64,000 bases of DNA from Streptomyces shenzhenensis (lineage in GTDB: Bacteria > Actinomycetota > Actinomycetes > Streptomycetales > Streptomycetaceae): contig NZ_JAJONF010000023.1 of assembly GCF_021462265.1 (NCBI RefSeq), positions 62,001 to 126,000 on the forward strand, given 5' to 3'. Position numbers and translations under genes: made by a program. Under the pieces are notes generated by a model, which saw only the letters and a list, made by a program, of their open reading frames with translations, was not told where the DNA came from and did not search any database. Of this stretch, positions 33,081 through 41,853 are shown one piece after another; positions within the stretch are counted from its first letter, which is position 1; each line of letters starts with the position of its first letter.

Positions 33081-33983
33081 ATGCGCCAACCCGTACGACC
33101 CGTACGCCCCGCCCTCACCGGCCTCCTGCTCGCCGCCGCCCTCGTCCTCGCCGGATGCGGTGCGAACGGCGGCTCCGACGGCAGCTCCGCCAGCGACGCA
33201 CGGGCCGGCGCCGGCAGCGCGGCCCGGGAGGCGGTGGGCTCGGCGGGCGCCAAGGACAGCGGCAGCGGGGCCGCCCGGACGGTGCCCGGCCTCACCGCGA
33301 ACCGGATCATCCGCACCGCGTCCCTGACCGTGCGGGTCAAGGACGTTCCCAAGGCCCTCGACGCGGCCCGGGTCACGGCCGAGGACGCGGGCGGCTACGT
33401 CGGCGACGAGACCACCGCGCGGGACTCGGCGGGCAACGAACACACCCGCGTGGTCCTGCGGGTCCCCGCCGGGAAGTACGACGAGGTGCTCACCGCCCTC
33501 CAGGGCGCGGGCAAGCTGATCGCCCGCACCGCGAAGGCGCAGGACGTCACCGACCAGGTGGTCGACGTGGACAGCCGGGTCAGGTCGCAGCGCGCCAGCG
33601 TGGCCCGGGTCCGCGAGCTGATGGACCGGGCGGCCAAGCTCAGTGACGTGGTCGCCCTCGAAGGTGAGCTGAGCAGCCGGGAGGCCGACCTGGAGGCCCT
33701 GCTCGCCCAGCAGGCGTCCCTGAAGGACCGCACCAGCATGGCCACGATCACGCTGTCCCTCACGCAGACACCGGTGGCGAAGACCGCGAAGAAGGACGAC
33801 AGCCCGGGGTTCGTGGACGCCTTGTCCGGCGGCTGGCACGTCTTCGTCACCATGCTGCGCTGGATCGCCCTGGCCCTGGGCGCGGCCCTGCCGTTCGCGG
33901 CCCTGGCGGCCGTACTGGCGCTGTTGTGGTGGAAGGGCGTCCGCCGGCGCCGTGCCACCGCCCGGCCCCGCGGCGAGACCTGA
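33081..33983 (+). CDS. DUF4349-family membrane lipoprotein
   Basis: 300 residues. Signal peptide with lipobox Cys (LAGC at about residue 26), a Ser/Gly/Ala linker, then the DUF4349 domain (RIIRTASLTVRVKDVPKALD, RVVLRVPAGKYDEVLTAL), a helical stretch that can form a coiled coil (VRELMDRAAKLSDVVALEGELSSREADL) and a C-terminal membrane helix (WIALALGAALPFAALAAVLALLWW). It would be lipid-anchored outside and also span the membrane. Function unknown. The ATG at 33081 follows a strong ribosome site. Confidence 0.9.
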   Translation: MRQPVRPVRPALTGLLLAAALVLAGCGANGGSDGSSASDARAGAGSAAREAVGSAGAKDSGSGAARTVPGLTANRIIRTASLTVRVKDVPKALDAARVTAEDAGGYVGDETTARDSAGNEHTRVVLRVPAGKYDEVLTALQGAGKLIARTAKAQDVTDQVVDVDSRVRSQRASVARVRELMDRAAKLSDVVALEGELSSREADLEALLAQQASLKDRTSMATITLSLTQTPVAKTAKKDDSPGFVDALSGGWHVFVTMLRWIALALGAALPFAALAAVLALLWWKGVRRRRATARPRGET

Positions 33984-34020
33984 GCGAGCCCGAAAGGACC
34001 GCGCCCCGTAGCGTGTTCGC

Positions 34021-35409
34021 ATGAGCATGCACAGTGGGCGGGAACGACTGGTCGTGATCGGCGGTGACGCCGCGGGCATGTCCGCAGCGTCCCAGGCACG
34101 CCGGCTGCGGGGACCGGACGAACTGGAGATCGTGGCCTTCGAGCGCGGCCACTTCACCTCCTATTCGGCGTGCGGGATCCCGTACTGGGTCGGCGGAGAC
34201 GTCGACGAACGGGACCAGTTGGTCGCCCGGTCGCCCGAGGAGCACCGCGCCCGCGCGATCGACCTCCGGATGCGTACCGAGGTCACCGAGATCGACGTGG
34301 CCGGGAAGCGGGTACGCGCGCGTGACGTCGATTCCGGCGCCGAGTCCTGGACGCCGTACGACCGACTCGTCATCGGGACCGGCGCCCGCCCGGTCCGCCC
34401 CGACATGCCGGGCGCGGACGCGCCGGGGGTGCACGGTGTGCAGACCCTGGACGACGGCCAGGCACTCCTCGACACGCTGGCCCGCACGGGTGGCCGCCGG
34501 GCCGTGGTGGTCGGCGCCGGCTACATCGGCGTGGAGATGGCCGAGGCGCTGATCAACCGGGGCTACCAGGTGACGGTCGTCAACCGCGGCAGCGAGCCGA
34601 TGTCCACGCTCGACCCCGACATGGGCCGCCTGGTGCACGAGGCCATGGAGGGCCTCGGCATCACCATGGTGAACGACACCGAGGTCACCAAGGTGCTCAC
34701 CGGCCAGGACGGCCGGGTGCGCGCGGTGGCGACGGAGGCCGCCGAGTACCCGGCGGACGTGGTGATCCTGGGCATCGGCGTGCGCCCGGAGACCGGTCTC
34801 GCCCGGGCGGCGGGCCTGCCCGTCGGCCGGCACGGCGGCCTGCTCACCGACCTCGCGATGCGGGTACGCGGTCACGTGGACATCTGGGCCGGCGGCGACT
34901 GCGTGGAGGTCCTGAACCTGGTCTCGGGCCAGGAGCAGTACATACCGCTGGGCACCCACGCCAACAAGCACGGCCAGGTCATCGGCACCAACGTGGGCGG
35001 CGGCTACGCCACCTTCCCGGGGGTCGTCGGCACGGCGGTGAGCAAGGTCTGCGACCTGGAGATCGCCCGCACCGGCCTGCGCGAGAAGGACGCCCTCCGG
35101 GTGGGCCTCCAGTTCGAGACGGTCACCATCGAGTCCACGAGCCGCGCCGGCTACTACCCCGGCGCGAACCCCATGACGGTCAAGATGCTCGCCGAACGCC
35201 GCACGGGCCGCCTGCTCGGCGTCCAGATCGTCGGCCGCGAGGGCGCGGGCAAACGCGTCGACATCGCGGCGGTCGCCCTCACGGCGAACATGACGGTGGA
35301 ACAGATGACGGCCCTGGACCTGGGCTACGCGCCACCGTTCTCCCCGGTGTGGGACCCGGTACTGGTGGCGGCACGGAAGGCGGCGACCAAGGTGCGCGAC
35401 GCTCGCTGA
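34021..35409 (+). CDS. CoA-disulfide-reductase-like FAD/NAD(P)H oxidoreductase
   Basis: 462 residues. N-terminal FAD motif VVIGGDAAGMSAAS; the single redox cysteine in SYSACGIPYWVGG, as in CoA-disulfide reductases and NADH oxidases; a second dinucleotide motif VVVGAGYIGVEMAEAL for NAD(P)H; and the FAD-ribityl motif IWAGGDCVEV. The C-terminal dimerisation domain is complete. It probably reduces CoA- or low-molecular-weight thiol disulfides or persulfides. TAGCGT (34009-34014) ends 6 bases before the ATG and there is no ribosome site, so a leaderless transcript is likely. Confidence 0.9.
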   Translation: MSMHSGRERLVVIGGDAAGMSAASQARRLRGPDELEIVAFERGHFTSYSACGIPYWVGGDVDERDQLVARSPEEHRARAIDLRMRTEVTEIDVAGKRVRARDVDSGAESWTPYDRLVIGTGARPVRPDMPGADAPGVHGVQTLDDGQALLDTLARTGGRRAVVVGAGYIGVEMAEALINRGYQVTVVNRGSEPMSTLDPDMGRLVHEAMEGLGITMVNDTEVTKVLTGQDGRVRAVATEAAEYPADVVILGIGVRPETGLARAAGLPVGRHGGLLTDLAMRVRGHVDIWAGGDCVEVLNLVSGQEQYIPLGTHANKHGQVIGTNVGGGYATFPGVVGTAVSKVCDLEIARTGLREKDALRVGLQFETVTIESTSRAGYYPGANPMTVKMLAERRTGRLLGVQIVGREGAGKRVDIAAVALTANMTVEQMTALDLGYAPPFSPVWDPVLVAARKAATKVRDAR

Positions 35410-35410
35410 A

Positions 35411-35532
35411 GCACCCGTCAGGGGCGCGGGGCGGTAGCCGATATGCGGCTACCGCCGCGATGGGGGTCCCCCCGCTCGAGCGAAGCCGAGAGTGGGGGAG
35501 CGACCAGCTCCCACCGGACCGGCACCCCGCAA
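35411..35532 (+). repeat. Dispersed intergenic repeat, copy F, with two extra hairpins
   Basis: It starts with GTCAGGGGCGCGGGG, then carries the perfect stem GCGGTAGCCG / CGGCTACCGC (35431-35440 and 35446-35455). A second module follows, with a CCCC/GGGG hairpin around GCTCGAGCGAAGCCGAG, and it resumes with AGCGACCAGCTCCCACCGG. The second module looks inserted into the repeat. It separates two convergent genes. Confidence 0.7.
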
Positions 35533-35537
35533 CGCGG

Positions 35538-35840
35538 CTAAGCCGTCCCGCTGATCCGCGGCAGCGAAGTGACCCCCGCCCCTCCCGGCGCGGCCGCGGC
35601 GGCAGGCTGCTCGGCCCCCGTCCGCGCATGCGCCGCCGCCGGCCGGGTCGACCGCAGCCGGTTGCTCACCGCCTCGTCCAGCGTCACCGGCCGCTGCATC
35701 TGTGCGGCGAGCCGCCCCGCTTCCTGACCGAGCCGTGCCACGTCCTCCCAGGGAAGCCGCACGACGAGGGAGAGCTCCGCCTCACCGTCGGGGAGCGCCT
35801 GCATGGGAGGGAATGTCTGAGGAGTAACCCGGTCGTTCAT
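35538..35840 (-). CDS. Small conserved hypothetical protein
   Basis: About 100 residues, cytosolic. The middle (LSLVVRLPWEDVARLGQEAGRLAAQMQRPVTLDEAVSNRL) would fold as a strand followed by helices; the C-terminal third is Ala/Pro-rich. Not recognised. The ATG at 35840 is preferred over one 30 bases upstream because AGGAACAGG lies just before it. The gene is convergent with the flavoprotein gene and divergent from the rhomboid gene. Confidence 0.6.
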   Translation of the reverse strand: MNDRVTPQTFPPMQALPDGEAELSLVVRLPWEDVARLGQEAGRLAAQMQRPVTLDEAVSNRLRSTRPAAAHARTGAEQPAAAAAPGGAGVTSLPRISGTA

Positions 35841-35961
35841 CGCCTGTTCCTCACGTCGCCTGAAGCTCACGTCGGTCGCAAGGAGATACGCACGCGCGCG
35901 TGCCGGCGTTCACCGGAACTCCCCGCGCTTCGAGCACCCCCCGTCTGGGCACTAGTCAGCT

Positions 35962-36786
35962 GTGGTCATCCCCGTTCATGACGTGAACCCGGCGCGTCGC
36001 ACGCCTTACGTGACGTACGCGTTGATCGCCGCGAACGTGCTCGTCTTCCTGTTCACGCCCGGCATAGCCGACTCCGTGGCCGGCGGCAGCGACCTGGCGC
36101 AGCTGTGCCATCTGCAGGCTTTCATGGACCACTACGCGGCGGTGCCCCGGGAGCTGATCCACCATCAGATGCCGCAGGCGGTCCCGACCGGTCAGGTGGG
36201 CCTCGGCCGCGACGGTCCCGGCTGTGTCCTCGGCGCGCCCGGTTACCAGAAGTCGCCGCCGCTGTCGGTGTTCACCGCGATGTTCCTGCACGGCAGCTGG
36301 CTGCACCTGCTGGGCAACATGCTGTTCCTGCTGATCTTCGGCAACAACGTCGAGGACCGGATGGGACACATCCGGTACTTCCTCTTCTACGTGGTCTGCG
36401 GCTACGCGGCCGGTTACGGCTTCGCGCTCCTCAACGCCTCGTCGGGTGATCCGCTGATCGGCGCGTCCGGCGCGATCGCCGGGGTCCTGGGCGCGTACCT
36501 GGTCCTCTACCCGAAGGCCAGGGTCTGGGTGCTGGTCCCGTTCCTGGTCTTCCTGCCGCTGCGGCTGCCGGCCTGGCTGGTGCTGGGCTTCTGGTTCGTG
36601 CTCCAGGCCGTGTACTCGTCCGGCGAGGGCGTCTCCGACGCCGGGACGGTGGCGTACGCGGCGCATATCGTCGGCTTCCTGGTGGGCATGGTGCTCGCCT
36701 GGCCGCTCAAGCCGGGCACACCGCCGCCGCCGGAGCCGCGCGGCCTGCTGTTCGGCAGGCAGGCCCGGCCCCGGCACACGTGGTGA
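35962..36786 (+). CDS. Rhomboid-family intramembrane serine protease
   Basis: 274 residues and six to seven membrane helices. Catalytic Ser in GASGAIAGVLGAY and His in AYAAHIVGFLVGM are present, with FLHGSWLHLLGNMLFLLIFG providing the conserved HxxxN region. It cleaves membrane proteins within or near the bilayer. A 70-residue loop between helix 1 and 2 contains a Cys pair (CHLQ, GCVLG), as in other actinobacterial rhomboids. GTG start; TAGTCA lies just upstream, without a ribosome site. Confidence 0.92.
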   Translation: MVIPVHDVNPARRTPYVTYALIAANVLVFLFTPGIADSVAGGSDLAQLCHLQAFMDHYAAVPRELIHHQMPQAVPTGQVGLGRDGPGCVLGAPGYQKSPPLSVFTAMFLHGSWLHLLGNMLFLLIFGNNVEDRMGHIRYFLFYVVCGYAAGYGFALLNASSGDPLIGASGAIAGVLGAYLVLYPKARVWVLVPFLVFLPLRLPAWLVLGFWFVLQAVYSSGEGVSDAGTVAYAAHIVGFLVGMVLAWPLKPGTPPPPEPRGLLFGRQARPRHTW

Positions 36787-36793
36787 AGCCGCG

Positions 36794-37861
36794 TCAGCGG
36801 ACGGTCTCGGTGTGGACGAACTCGGCGAGCCGGGTCAGCGCGTCGGGGTCGGTGGACGGCATCACGCCGTGGCCGAGGTTGAAGACATGGCCTTCGAGGC
36901 CGGCGGCCGCGTCGAGCACCTCGCGCGTCTTGGCCTCCACGACCTCCTTGCCGGCGAACAGGACCGTCGGGTCGAGGTTGCCCTGGAGCGCCTTGCCGGG
37001 GCCGACCCGGCGGGCGGCCTCGTCGAGCGGGACCCGCCAGTCGACGCCGACGACGTCCGCGCCGGCCTCGCCCATGAGCCTGAGCAGTTCGCCGGTGCCG
37101 ACTCCGAAGTGGATGCGCGGGACGCCGTACCCGGCGACGGCCTCCAAGACCTTCGCGGAGGCGGGCATCGCCGAGTGCCGGTAGTCGGCGGGGGCCAGCG
37201 CCCCGGCCCAGGAGTCGAAGAGCTGGACGGCGGAGGCGCCGGCCTCGATCTGCACCTTCAGGAACGCGGCCGTGATGTCGGCGAGGCGGTCGAGCAGGTC
37301 GGCCCACAGCTGCGGGTCGCCGTACATCATCGCCTTGGCGTTCTCGTACGTGCGCGAGGGGCCGCCCTCGACGAGGTAGCTGGCGAGGGTGAAGGGGGCG
37401 CCGGCGAAGCCGATCAGCGGGGTCGGGCCGAGCTCGCGGGTGAGCAGGCCGACCGCCTCGGTGACGTACGGGACGTCCTCGGGGGTGAGGTCCCGGAGCC
37501 GGGCGAGGTCGGCGCGGGTGCGGACCGGATCCGCGACGACCGGGCCGACGCCCGGCTTGATGTCGAGGTCGATGCCGATGGCCCTGAGCGGGACGACGAT
37601 GTCGCTGAAGTAGACCGCCGCGTCCACCTTGTGCCGGCGCACCGGCTGGAGTGTGATCTCGGTGACCAGCTCGGGCCGCACGCACGACTCCAGCATCGGG
37701 ATGCCTTCGCGTACCTTGTGGTACTCCGGCAGCGAGCGACCGGCCTGCCGCATGAACCACACGGGGGTGTGCGGCACGGGTTCACGCCTGCACGCCTTGA
37801 GGAAGGCACTGTCGTACGTCGCTGTCGGCTGCTGGCCCGTGGGGCTTCCGTTCGCACTCAC
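36794..37861 (-). CDS. hemE: Uroporphyrinogen III decarboxylase HemE
   Basis: 355 residues, normal length. Signature motifs: TPVWFMRQAGRSLPEY near the N-terminus, AVYFSDIVVPL, GFAGAPFTLASYLVEGG and GNLDPTVLFAG. It decarboxylates the four acetate side chains of uroporphyrinogen III to give coproporphyrinogen III, the substrate of the HemG encoded at 31282. The GTG at 37861 is the start; the upstream open frame belongs to the antisense of the next gene. It is convergent with the rhomboid gene, with only 7 bases between stops. Confidence 0.96.
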   Translation of the reverse strand: MSANGSPTGQQPTATYDSAFLKACRREPVPHTPVWFMRQAGRSLPEYHKVREGIPMLESCVRPELVTEITLQPVRRHKVDAAVYFSDIVVPLRAIGIDLDIKPGVGPVVADPVRTRADLARLRDLTPEDVPYVTEAVGLLTRELGPTPLIGFAGAPFTLASYLVEGGPSRTYENAKAMMYGDPQLWADLLDRLADITAAFLKVQIEAGASAVQLFDSWAGALAPADYRHSAMPASAKVLEAVAGYGVPRIHFGVGTGELLRLMGEAGADVVGVDWRVPLDEAARRVGPGKALQGNLDPTVLFAGKEVVEAKTREVLDAAAGLEGHVFNLGHGVMPSTDPDALTRLAEFVHTETVR

Positions 37862-37969
37862 GACGGCAAGTCTCGCACGCCCCGCAGACCGGCGGCGCGG
37901 CGCCCTTACGTGGTCCTTAGGTGGTGTCTCTCCCTGCGCGAAGGCGTCGTTCCCCTTACTCTTCCCCGC

Positions 37970-38656
37970 ATGGCTGCGGCTCAGGGACGACTGTCGGACG
38001 GCGCTGGCGGGATGGGCGAGGGGAAGGACACCGGGGAGGACGAAGGGCATACCGGGAGTACGGCGCCGCCGGTACCGCCGGCCTTCCGGGCCGCGGTCGA
38101 CGCGTTGCGCGGTGCCCGGCTGCGGCCGCAGGTCGAGGTGGAGCCGACGCCCGCCCCGCAGCGCCTCGCCCCGTTCGCGTACGCCGTGGAGGCGGCGGTG
38201 GTCGACGGCGACCAGGATCTGGCCGACGGGCGTCTGGTGCTGTTGCACGACCCGGCCGGGCACGAGGCCTGGCATGGCACCTTCCGGCTGGTCACGCTGG
38301 TGCGCGCGGAGCTGGAGCCGGAGATGGCGGCCGATCCGCTGCTGCCGGACGTCTGCTGGGCGTGGCTGACCGGCGCCCTTCAGGCGCGCGGCCTGTCGTA
38401 CGGCGAGCCGAGCGGGACCGTGACGCGCGCCAGTTCGCACTACTTCGGCGGGCTGTCGGCGCGACCCGCCGCCTCGCAGATCGAGATCCGGGCCTCCTGG
38501 ACGCCCCGCGAGGGCCGCTCCGGCGCCCCGGACACCGCCGCCCACCTCGCCTCCTGGTGCGACCTGCTGGCGCAGGTGGCGGGCCTGCCCCCGGCCGCCC
38601 CGGGCGACGCCTCGGTGGTCACACTGCCGCAGCGCCGCGACCCGCAGGCGCGCTGA
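37970..38656 (+). CDS. DUF3000 family protein
   Basis: 228 residues, actinobacterial family of unknown function. After a Gly/Asp-rich N-terminus of about 38 residues comes the domain: VPPAFRAAVDALRGARLRPQV, RLAPFAYAVEA, DLADGRLVLLHDPAGHEAWHGTFRLV and DVCWAWLTGALQ. TACTCT (37957-37962) ends 7 bases before the ATG and there is no ribosome site, so the transcript is probably leaderless. It is divergent from hemE and followed by whiI. Confidence 0.88.
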   Translation: MAAAQGRLSDGAGGMGEGKDTGEDEGHTGSTAPPVPPAFRAAVDALRGARLRPQVEVEPTPAPQRLAPFAYAVEAAVVDGDQDLADGRLVLLHDPAGHEAWHGTFRLVTLVRAELEPEMAADPLLPDVCWAWLTGALQARGLSYGEPSGTVTRASSHYFGGLSARPAASQIEIRASWTPREGRSGAPDTAAHLASWCDLLAQVAGLPPAAPGDASVVTLPQRRDPQAR

Positions 38657-38844
38657 ACCCTCACCGCCGCCGATCGGGACCCGTCCACCCGGGCCCCGTC
38701 GACTCACCCGTCATTGACCATCTCTTTGTCGATACGGCCACTTTCTGTCCCGTACCGCAACAGCCCGAACCGATTCGATCTTCGGATGATCGATCGCGCG
38801 TCCGAATTGCACGGATTGTTACTCACCAGATCGTGATCATTCTC

Positions 38845-38872
38845 TAAAGGCGGACGGGTTTGATGCCGAAGA
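38845..38872 (+). promoter_or_regulatory. Sigma-WhiG-type promoter of whiI
   Basis: TAAA at 38845-38848 and GCCGAAGA at 38865-38872, 16 bases apart, match the TAAA-N15/16-GCCGATAA pattern used by the motility-type sigma factor WhiG. whiI is a known WhiG target in S. coelicolor, and this site is 78 bases before its start codon, which supports the assignment. Confidence 0.8.
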
Positions 38873-38950
38873 CGACTGTGACCTTGAAAGTACGGTTCGT
38901 CCCGGCTTCTTCCCCCACAAGCCGGCCCCGTCCCCCACCCAGGAGGCCTG

Positions 38951-39610
38951 GTGTCCGTTCTCCTAGAGCAGCCCGCAAGCCTGGTCGCCTACCGCCCGAA
39001 CAAGCCCACCGCCATGGTGGTCGTGGCCGACCCGCGCGTCCGCTCCACCGTCACCCGCCATCTGTGGGCGCTCGGTGTGCGCGATGTCATCGAGGCCTCG
39101 TCCATCGCGGAGGCTCGTCCCCGCATCGGCAACCCCCGCGACATCTGCGTCGCCGACGTCCACCTCCCCGACGGCTCCGGCCTGACCCTCCTGTCCGAGA
39201 CCCGCGCGGCGGGCTGGCCCAACGGCCTGGCCCTGTCCGCCGCCGACGACATCGGCGCCGTGCGCAACGCCCTGGCCGGCGGCGTCAAGGGCTACGTCGT
39301 CACCGGTACCCGCACCAACATCGGGCTCCCCACCCGACCCGGTGCCGCCCCCCTCGGCTCCGCCGCCCGTATGCACCGCCGCCCCCCGGGTGCCCCGAGC
39401 CACCCGGGCGGCTACCGCGAGCTCTCCGGCCGTGAGGTCGAGGTGCTCCGGCTGGTCGCGGAGGGCCAGTCGAACAAGGCGATCGGCGTCTCGATGGGAC
39501 TGTCCGCCCTCACCGTCAAGAGCCACCTCGCCCGCATCGCCCGCAAACTCGGCACGGGCGACCGCGCCGGGATGGTCGCCGTGGCCCTGCGCACCGGCAT
39601 CATCCACTGA
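38951..39610 (+). CDS. whiI: Sporulation regulator WhiI, atypical LuxR-family response regulator
   Basis: 219 residues. An N-terminal receiver-like domain (AMVVVADPRVRSTVTRHL, ICVADVHLPDGSGL with the Asp, GYVVTGT) is followed by a linker and a LuxR/NarL helix-turn-helix (LSGREVEVLRLVAEGQSNKAI, LTVKSHLARI). The acidic pocket is incomplete: the usual DD pair near the N-terminus reads VVADP, and the switch Lys is not in its normal context, so it is thought to work without phosphorylation. WhiI acts late in aerial-hypha sporulation, partly as a heterodimer with BldM. GTG start with AGGAGG 6 bases upstream; sigma-WhiG-type promoter above. Confidence 0.95.
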   Translation: MSVLLEQPASLVAYRPNKPTAMVVVADPRVRSTVTRHLWALGVRDVIEASSIAEARPRIGNPRDICVADVHLPDGSGLTLLSETRAAGWPNGLALSAADDIGAVRNALAGGVKGYVVTGTRTNIGLPTRPGAAPLGSAARMHRRPPGAPSHPGGYRELSGREVEVLRLVAEGQSNKAIGVSMGLSALTVKSHLARIARKLGTGDRAGMVAVALRTGIIH

Positions 39611-39803
39611 CCGAACGACTCCTATTGCACATGCGTTCACCGGTGTGACCGGACCGGCCGCTGGTCCGTCGTCATGCCGTAGCCCCTTGTCCCCCGTTCG
39701 TGGACCTGATCCTTCCCCGGCCTGACTGGTTTACGACCCTTCGGCGTCCGTCGGCGGAACGTTCCGTCGACGGACGCCGTCCCCACACAGATACCCTTGA
39801 CAG

Positions 39804-41084
39804 GTGACCGACGCCCAAGACACCGCAGCAGACAGTTCACTGCGCACCACCGGGGGCACTCCTCCGGACGACGCCGGATCTTCTGTGACGGAGGCGCCGA
39901 TCCCCTTGCTCGAGCCCCGTGAGGGCATTCCGCCGGTAGTCGTGGACGAGGCCGTGCTGGCCCGTGTGATCGCCGCCTTCGCGGCCGGCTCCGGCCCCGT
40001 CGCCGTCGACGCCGAGCGTGCCTCCGGCTACCGCTACGGCCAGCGCGCCTACCTCCTCCAGCTGCGCCGGGAGGGCGCCGGGACCGCGCTGATCGACCCC
40101 GTCGCCTGCCCCGACCTGTCCGGCCTCGGCGAGGCACTGGCCGGCGTCGAGTGGGTGCTGCACGCGGCCACCCAGGACCTGCCCTGCCTGCGCGAGATAG
40201 GCATGACGCCCAGCAGCCTCTTCGACACCGAGCTGGCCGGACGGCTCGCCGGGTTCCCCCGGGTCGGACTGGGCGCGATGGTCGAGGGCGTCCTCGGCTT
40301 CGTGCTGGAGAAGGGCCACTCCGCGGTCGACTGGTCGACCCGGCCGCTGCCCGAGCCCTGGCTGCGGTACGCGGCGCTGGACGTCGAACTGCTCGTGGAC
40401 CTGCGGGACGCCCTGGAGAAGGAGCTGGACCGGCAGGGGAAGCTGGAGTGGGCACGGCAGGAGTTCGACGCGATCGCGGCCGCGCCGCCGGCCGAGCCGA
40501 GAAAGGACCCCTGGCGCCGGACGTCGGGGATGCACAAGGTGCGCCGGCGCCGGCAGCTCGCGGTGGTGCGGGAGCTGTGGGAGACCCGGGACCGGATCGC
40601 GCAGAAGCGGGACGTCTCGCCGGGCAAGGTCCTCAGTGACGCGGCGATCGTGGAGGCGGCGCTGTCGCTCCCGGCCAACGTGCACGCCCTCGCGGGGCTG
40701 AACGGCTACGGCCACCGGATGGGGCGGCGGCAGCTGGAGCAGTGGCAGGCGGCGGTGGACCGTGCCAAGGCGCTGCCGGACGCCACGCTGCCGCAGCCGG
40801 GACAGCCGGTGACGGGGCCGCCGCCACCCCGGGCGTGGGCCGACAAGGACCCCGCCGCGGCGGCTCGCCTGTCGGGGGCCCGGGCCGCGGTGTCGGCGCT
40901 GGCCGAGCGGCTCACCATGCCGCAGGAGAACCTGATCGCGCCGGACACCGTGCGCCGGATCTGCTGGGAGCCGCCCAATGTCGTCGACGCGGAGACCGTG
41001 GGGGCGGCGCTGGCGGGGTACGGCGCGCGGCCCTGGCAGGTGGAGCAGGTGACCCCGGTGCTGGTGGCGGCGCTGTCCGCCTAG
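39804..41084 (+). CDS. rnd: Ribonuclease D-like 3'-5' exonuclease with HRDC domains
   Basis: 426 residues. The DEDD exonuclease core has VAVDAERASGYRYGQRAYLLQL (where classical RNase D has DTE), WVLHAATQDLPCL, FDTELAGRLAGF and YAALDVELLVDL. One or two HRDC-like helical domains follow (RELWETRDRIAQKRDVSPGKVLSD). It trims RNA 3' ends. TACCCT (39792-39797) ends 6 bases before the GTG start and no ribosome site is seen, suggesting a leaderless message. In the core order I recall, the fadAB genes should follow directly; here 3 kb of other DNA intervenes. Confidence 0.9.
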   Translation: MTDAQDTAADSSLRTTGGTPPDDAGSSVTEAPIPLLEPREGIPPVVVDEAVLARVIAAFAAGSGPVAVDAERASGYRYGQRAYLLQLRREGAGTALIDPVACPDLSGLGEALAGVEWVLHAATQDLPCLREIGMTPSSLFDTELAGRLAGFPRVGLGAMVEGVLGFVLEKGHSAVDWSTRPLPEPWLRYAALDVELLVDLRDALEKELDRQGKLEWARQEFDAIAAAPPAEPRKDPWRRTSGMHKVRRRRQLAVVRELWETRDRIAQKRDVSPGKVLSDAAIVEAALSLPANVHALAGLNGYGHRMGRRQLEQWQAAVDRAKALPDATLPQPGQPVTGPPPPRAWADKDPAAAARLSGARAAVSALAERLTMPQENLIAPDTVRRICWEPPNVVDAETVGAALAGYGARPWQVEQVTPVLVAALSA

Positions 41085-41100
41085 TCGGACGCTCGCTCAC

Positions 41101-41853
41101 TCACTCCGGGCCGCCGTCTTCGGCCGCATCGGCTGATTCAGCCGGTTCAGGCGGTTCAGCCGGTTCGGCCGGTGCTTCCCGGTCGGCCGGGCCGCCTTCC
41201 AGGAACGCGGTGTAGAGATGCCTGCCCCGGTCCACGGAGAGGTCGAGTTCGGGCAGGAGGTCCGGGACCGCGATCGCGGTCACCAGGTTGCGGTACATGC
41301 GCGAGATCCGCGCTTCGACATTTCCCATGTGCCGGTCGACGGTGTTCGAGATGAGCACCACTCCGGCCCAGTTCCCCGCGATCTGGTGGGCCTGCTGCTC
41401 CACATCGACGAACGGTTTCAGCTCTCCGCGTCGCCGTGCCTCGGCGAGTTGTCCCGCGTTGAAGTCGATCCAGTCCGGCCAGGGGGTGCCATAGGTTTCC
41501 GGCGCATTACTGTGGAACGAGAGTTTCAAGGCGGCCTGCAGGGCGTTCTCGTGGGAGATCCGGTACGCCAGGATCATCCCTATGTCGATCGCCTCCTGGA
41601 GCATGAACCGCTGTTCTCGCAGGCCGTCCATGGTCAGCGTGTTCTGCATGATGGCCGTCGCCACTTCGATCTTTCCACCCGGGAAATGCCGGTAGAAGGC
41701 CCCCTTGCTGGTCCGCGCGGCGGCGATGAGGTCACCGACCGACGTCCCTTCGTAGCCGTCCCTCACGAAAAGCGCGCCGGCGGTGTCGAGAATCCGCTGC
41801 CTGGTGTCGATGGCGCGCTGCTGCTGACGTCGCGGCCTGCGCGGGTTGCTCAT
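41101..41853 (-). CDS. TetR-family regulator resembling gamma-butyrolactone receptors (ArpA/ScbR-like)
   Basis: 250 residues. N-terminal helix-turn-helix: TRQRILDTAGALFVRDGYEGTSVGDL and TSKGAFYRHFPGGKIEVA. The ligand domain matches ArpA/ScbR-type proteins in layout (LQEAIDIGMILAYRI, WIDFNAGQLAEARRRGELKP, DLLPELDLSVDRGRHL). Such repressors leave their operator when bound by a gamma-butyrolactone-type hormone and control antibiotic genes. A Pro/Glu/Ala tail of about 25 residues is unusual. The ATG at 41853 is preferred to one ten codons upstream. A long palindrome upstream (42166-42193) is a candidate operator. It begins an accessory island. Confidence 0.8.
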   Translation of the reverse strand: MSNPRRPRRQQQRAIDTRQRILDTAGALFVRDGYEGTSVGDLIAAARTSKGAFYRHFPGGKIEVATAIMQNTLTMDGLREQRFMLQEAIDIGMILAYRISHENALQAALKLSFHSNAPETYGTPWPDWIDFNAGQLAEARRRGELKPFVDVEQQAHQIAGNWAGVVLISNTVDRHMGNVEARISRMYRNLVTAIAVPDLLPELDLSVDRGRHLYTAFLEGGPADREAPAEPAEPPEPAESADAAEDGGPE

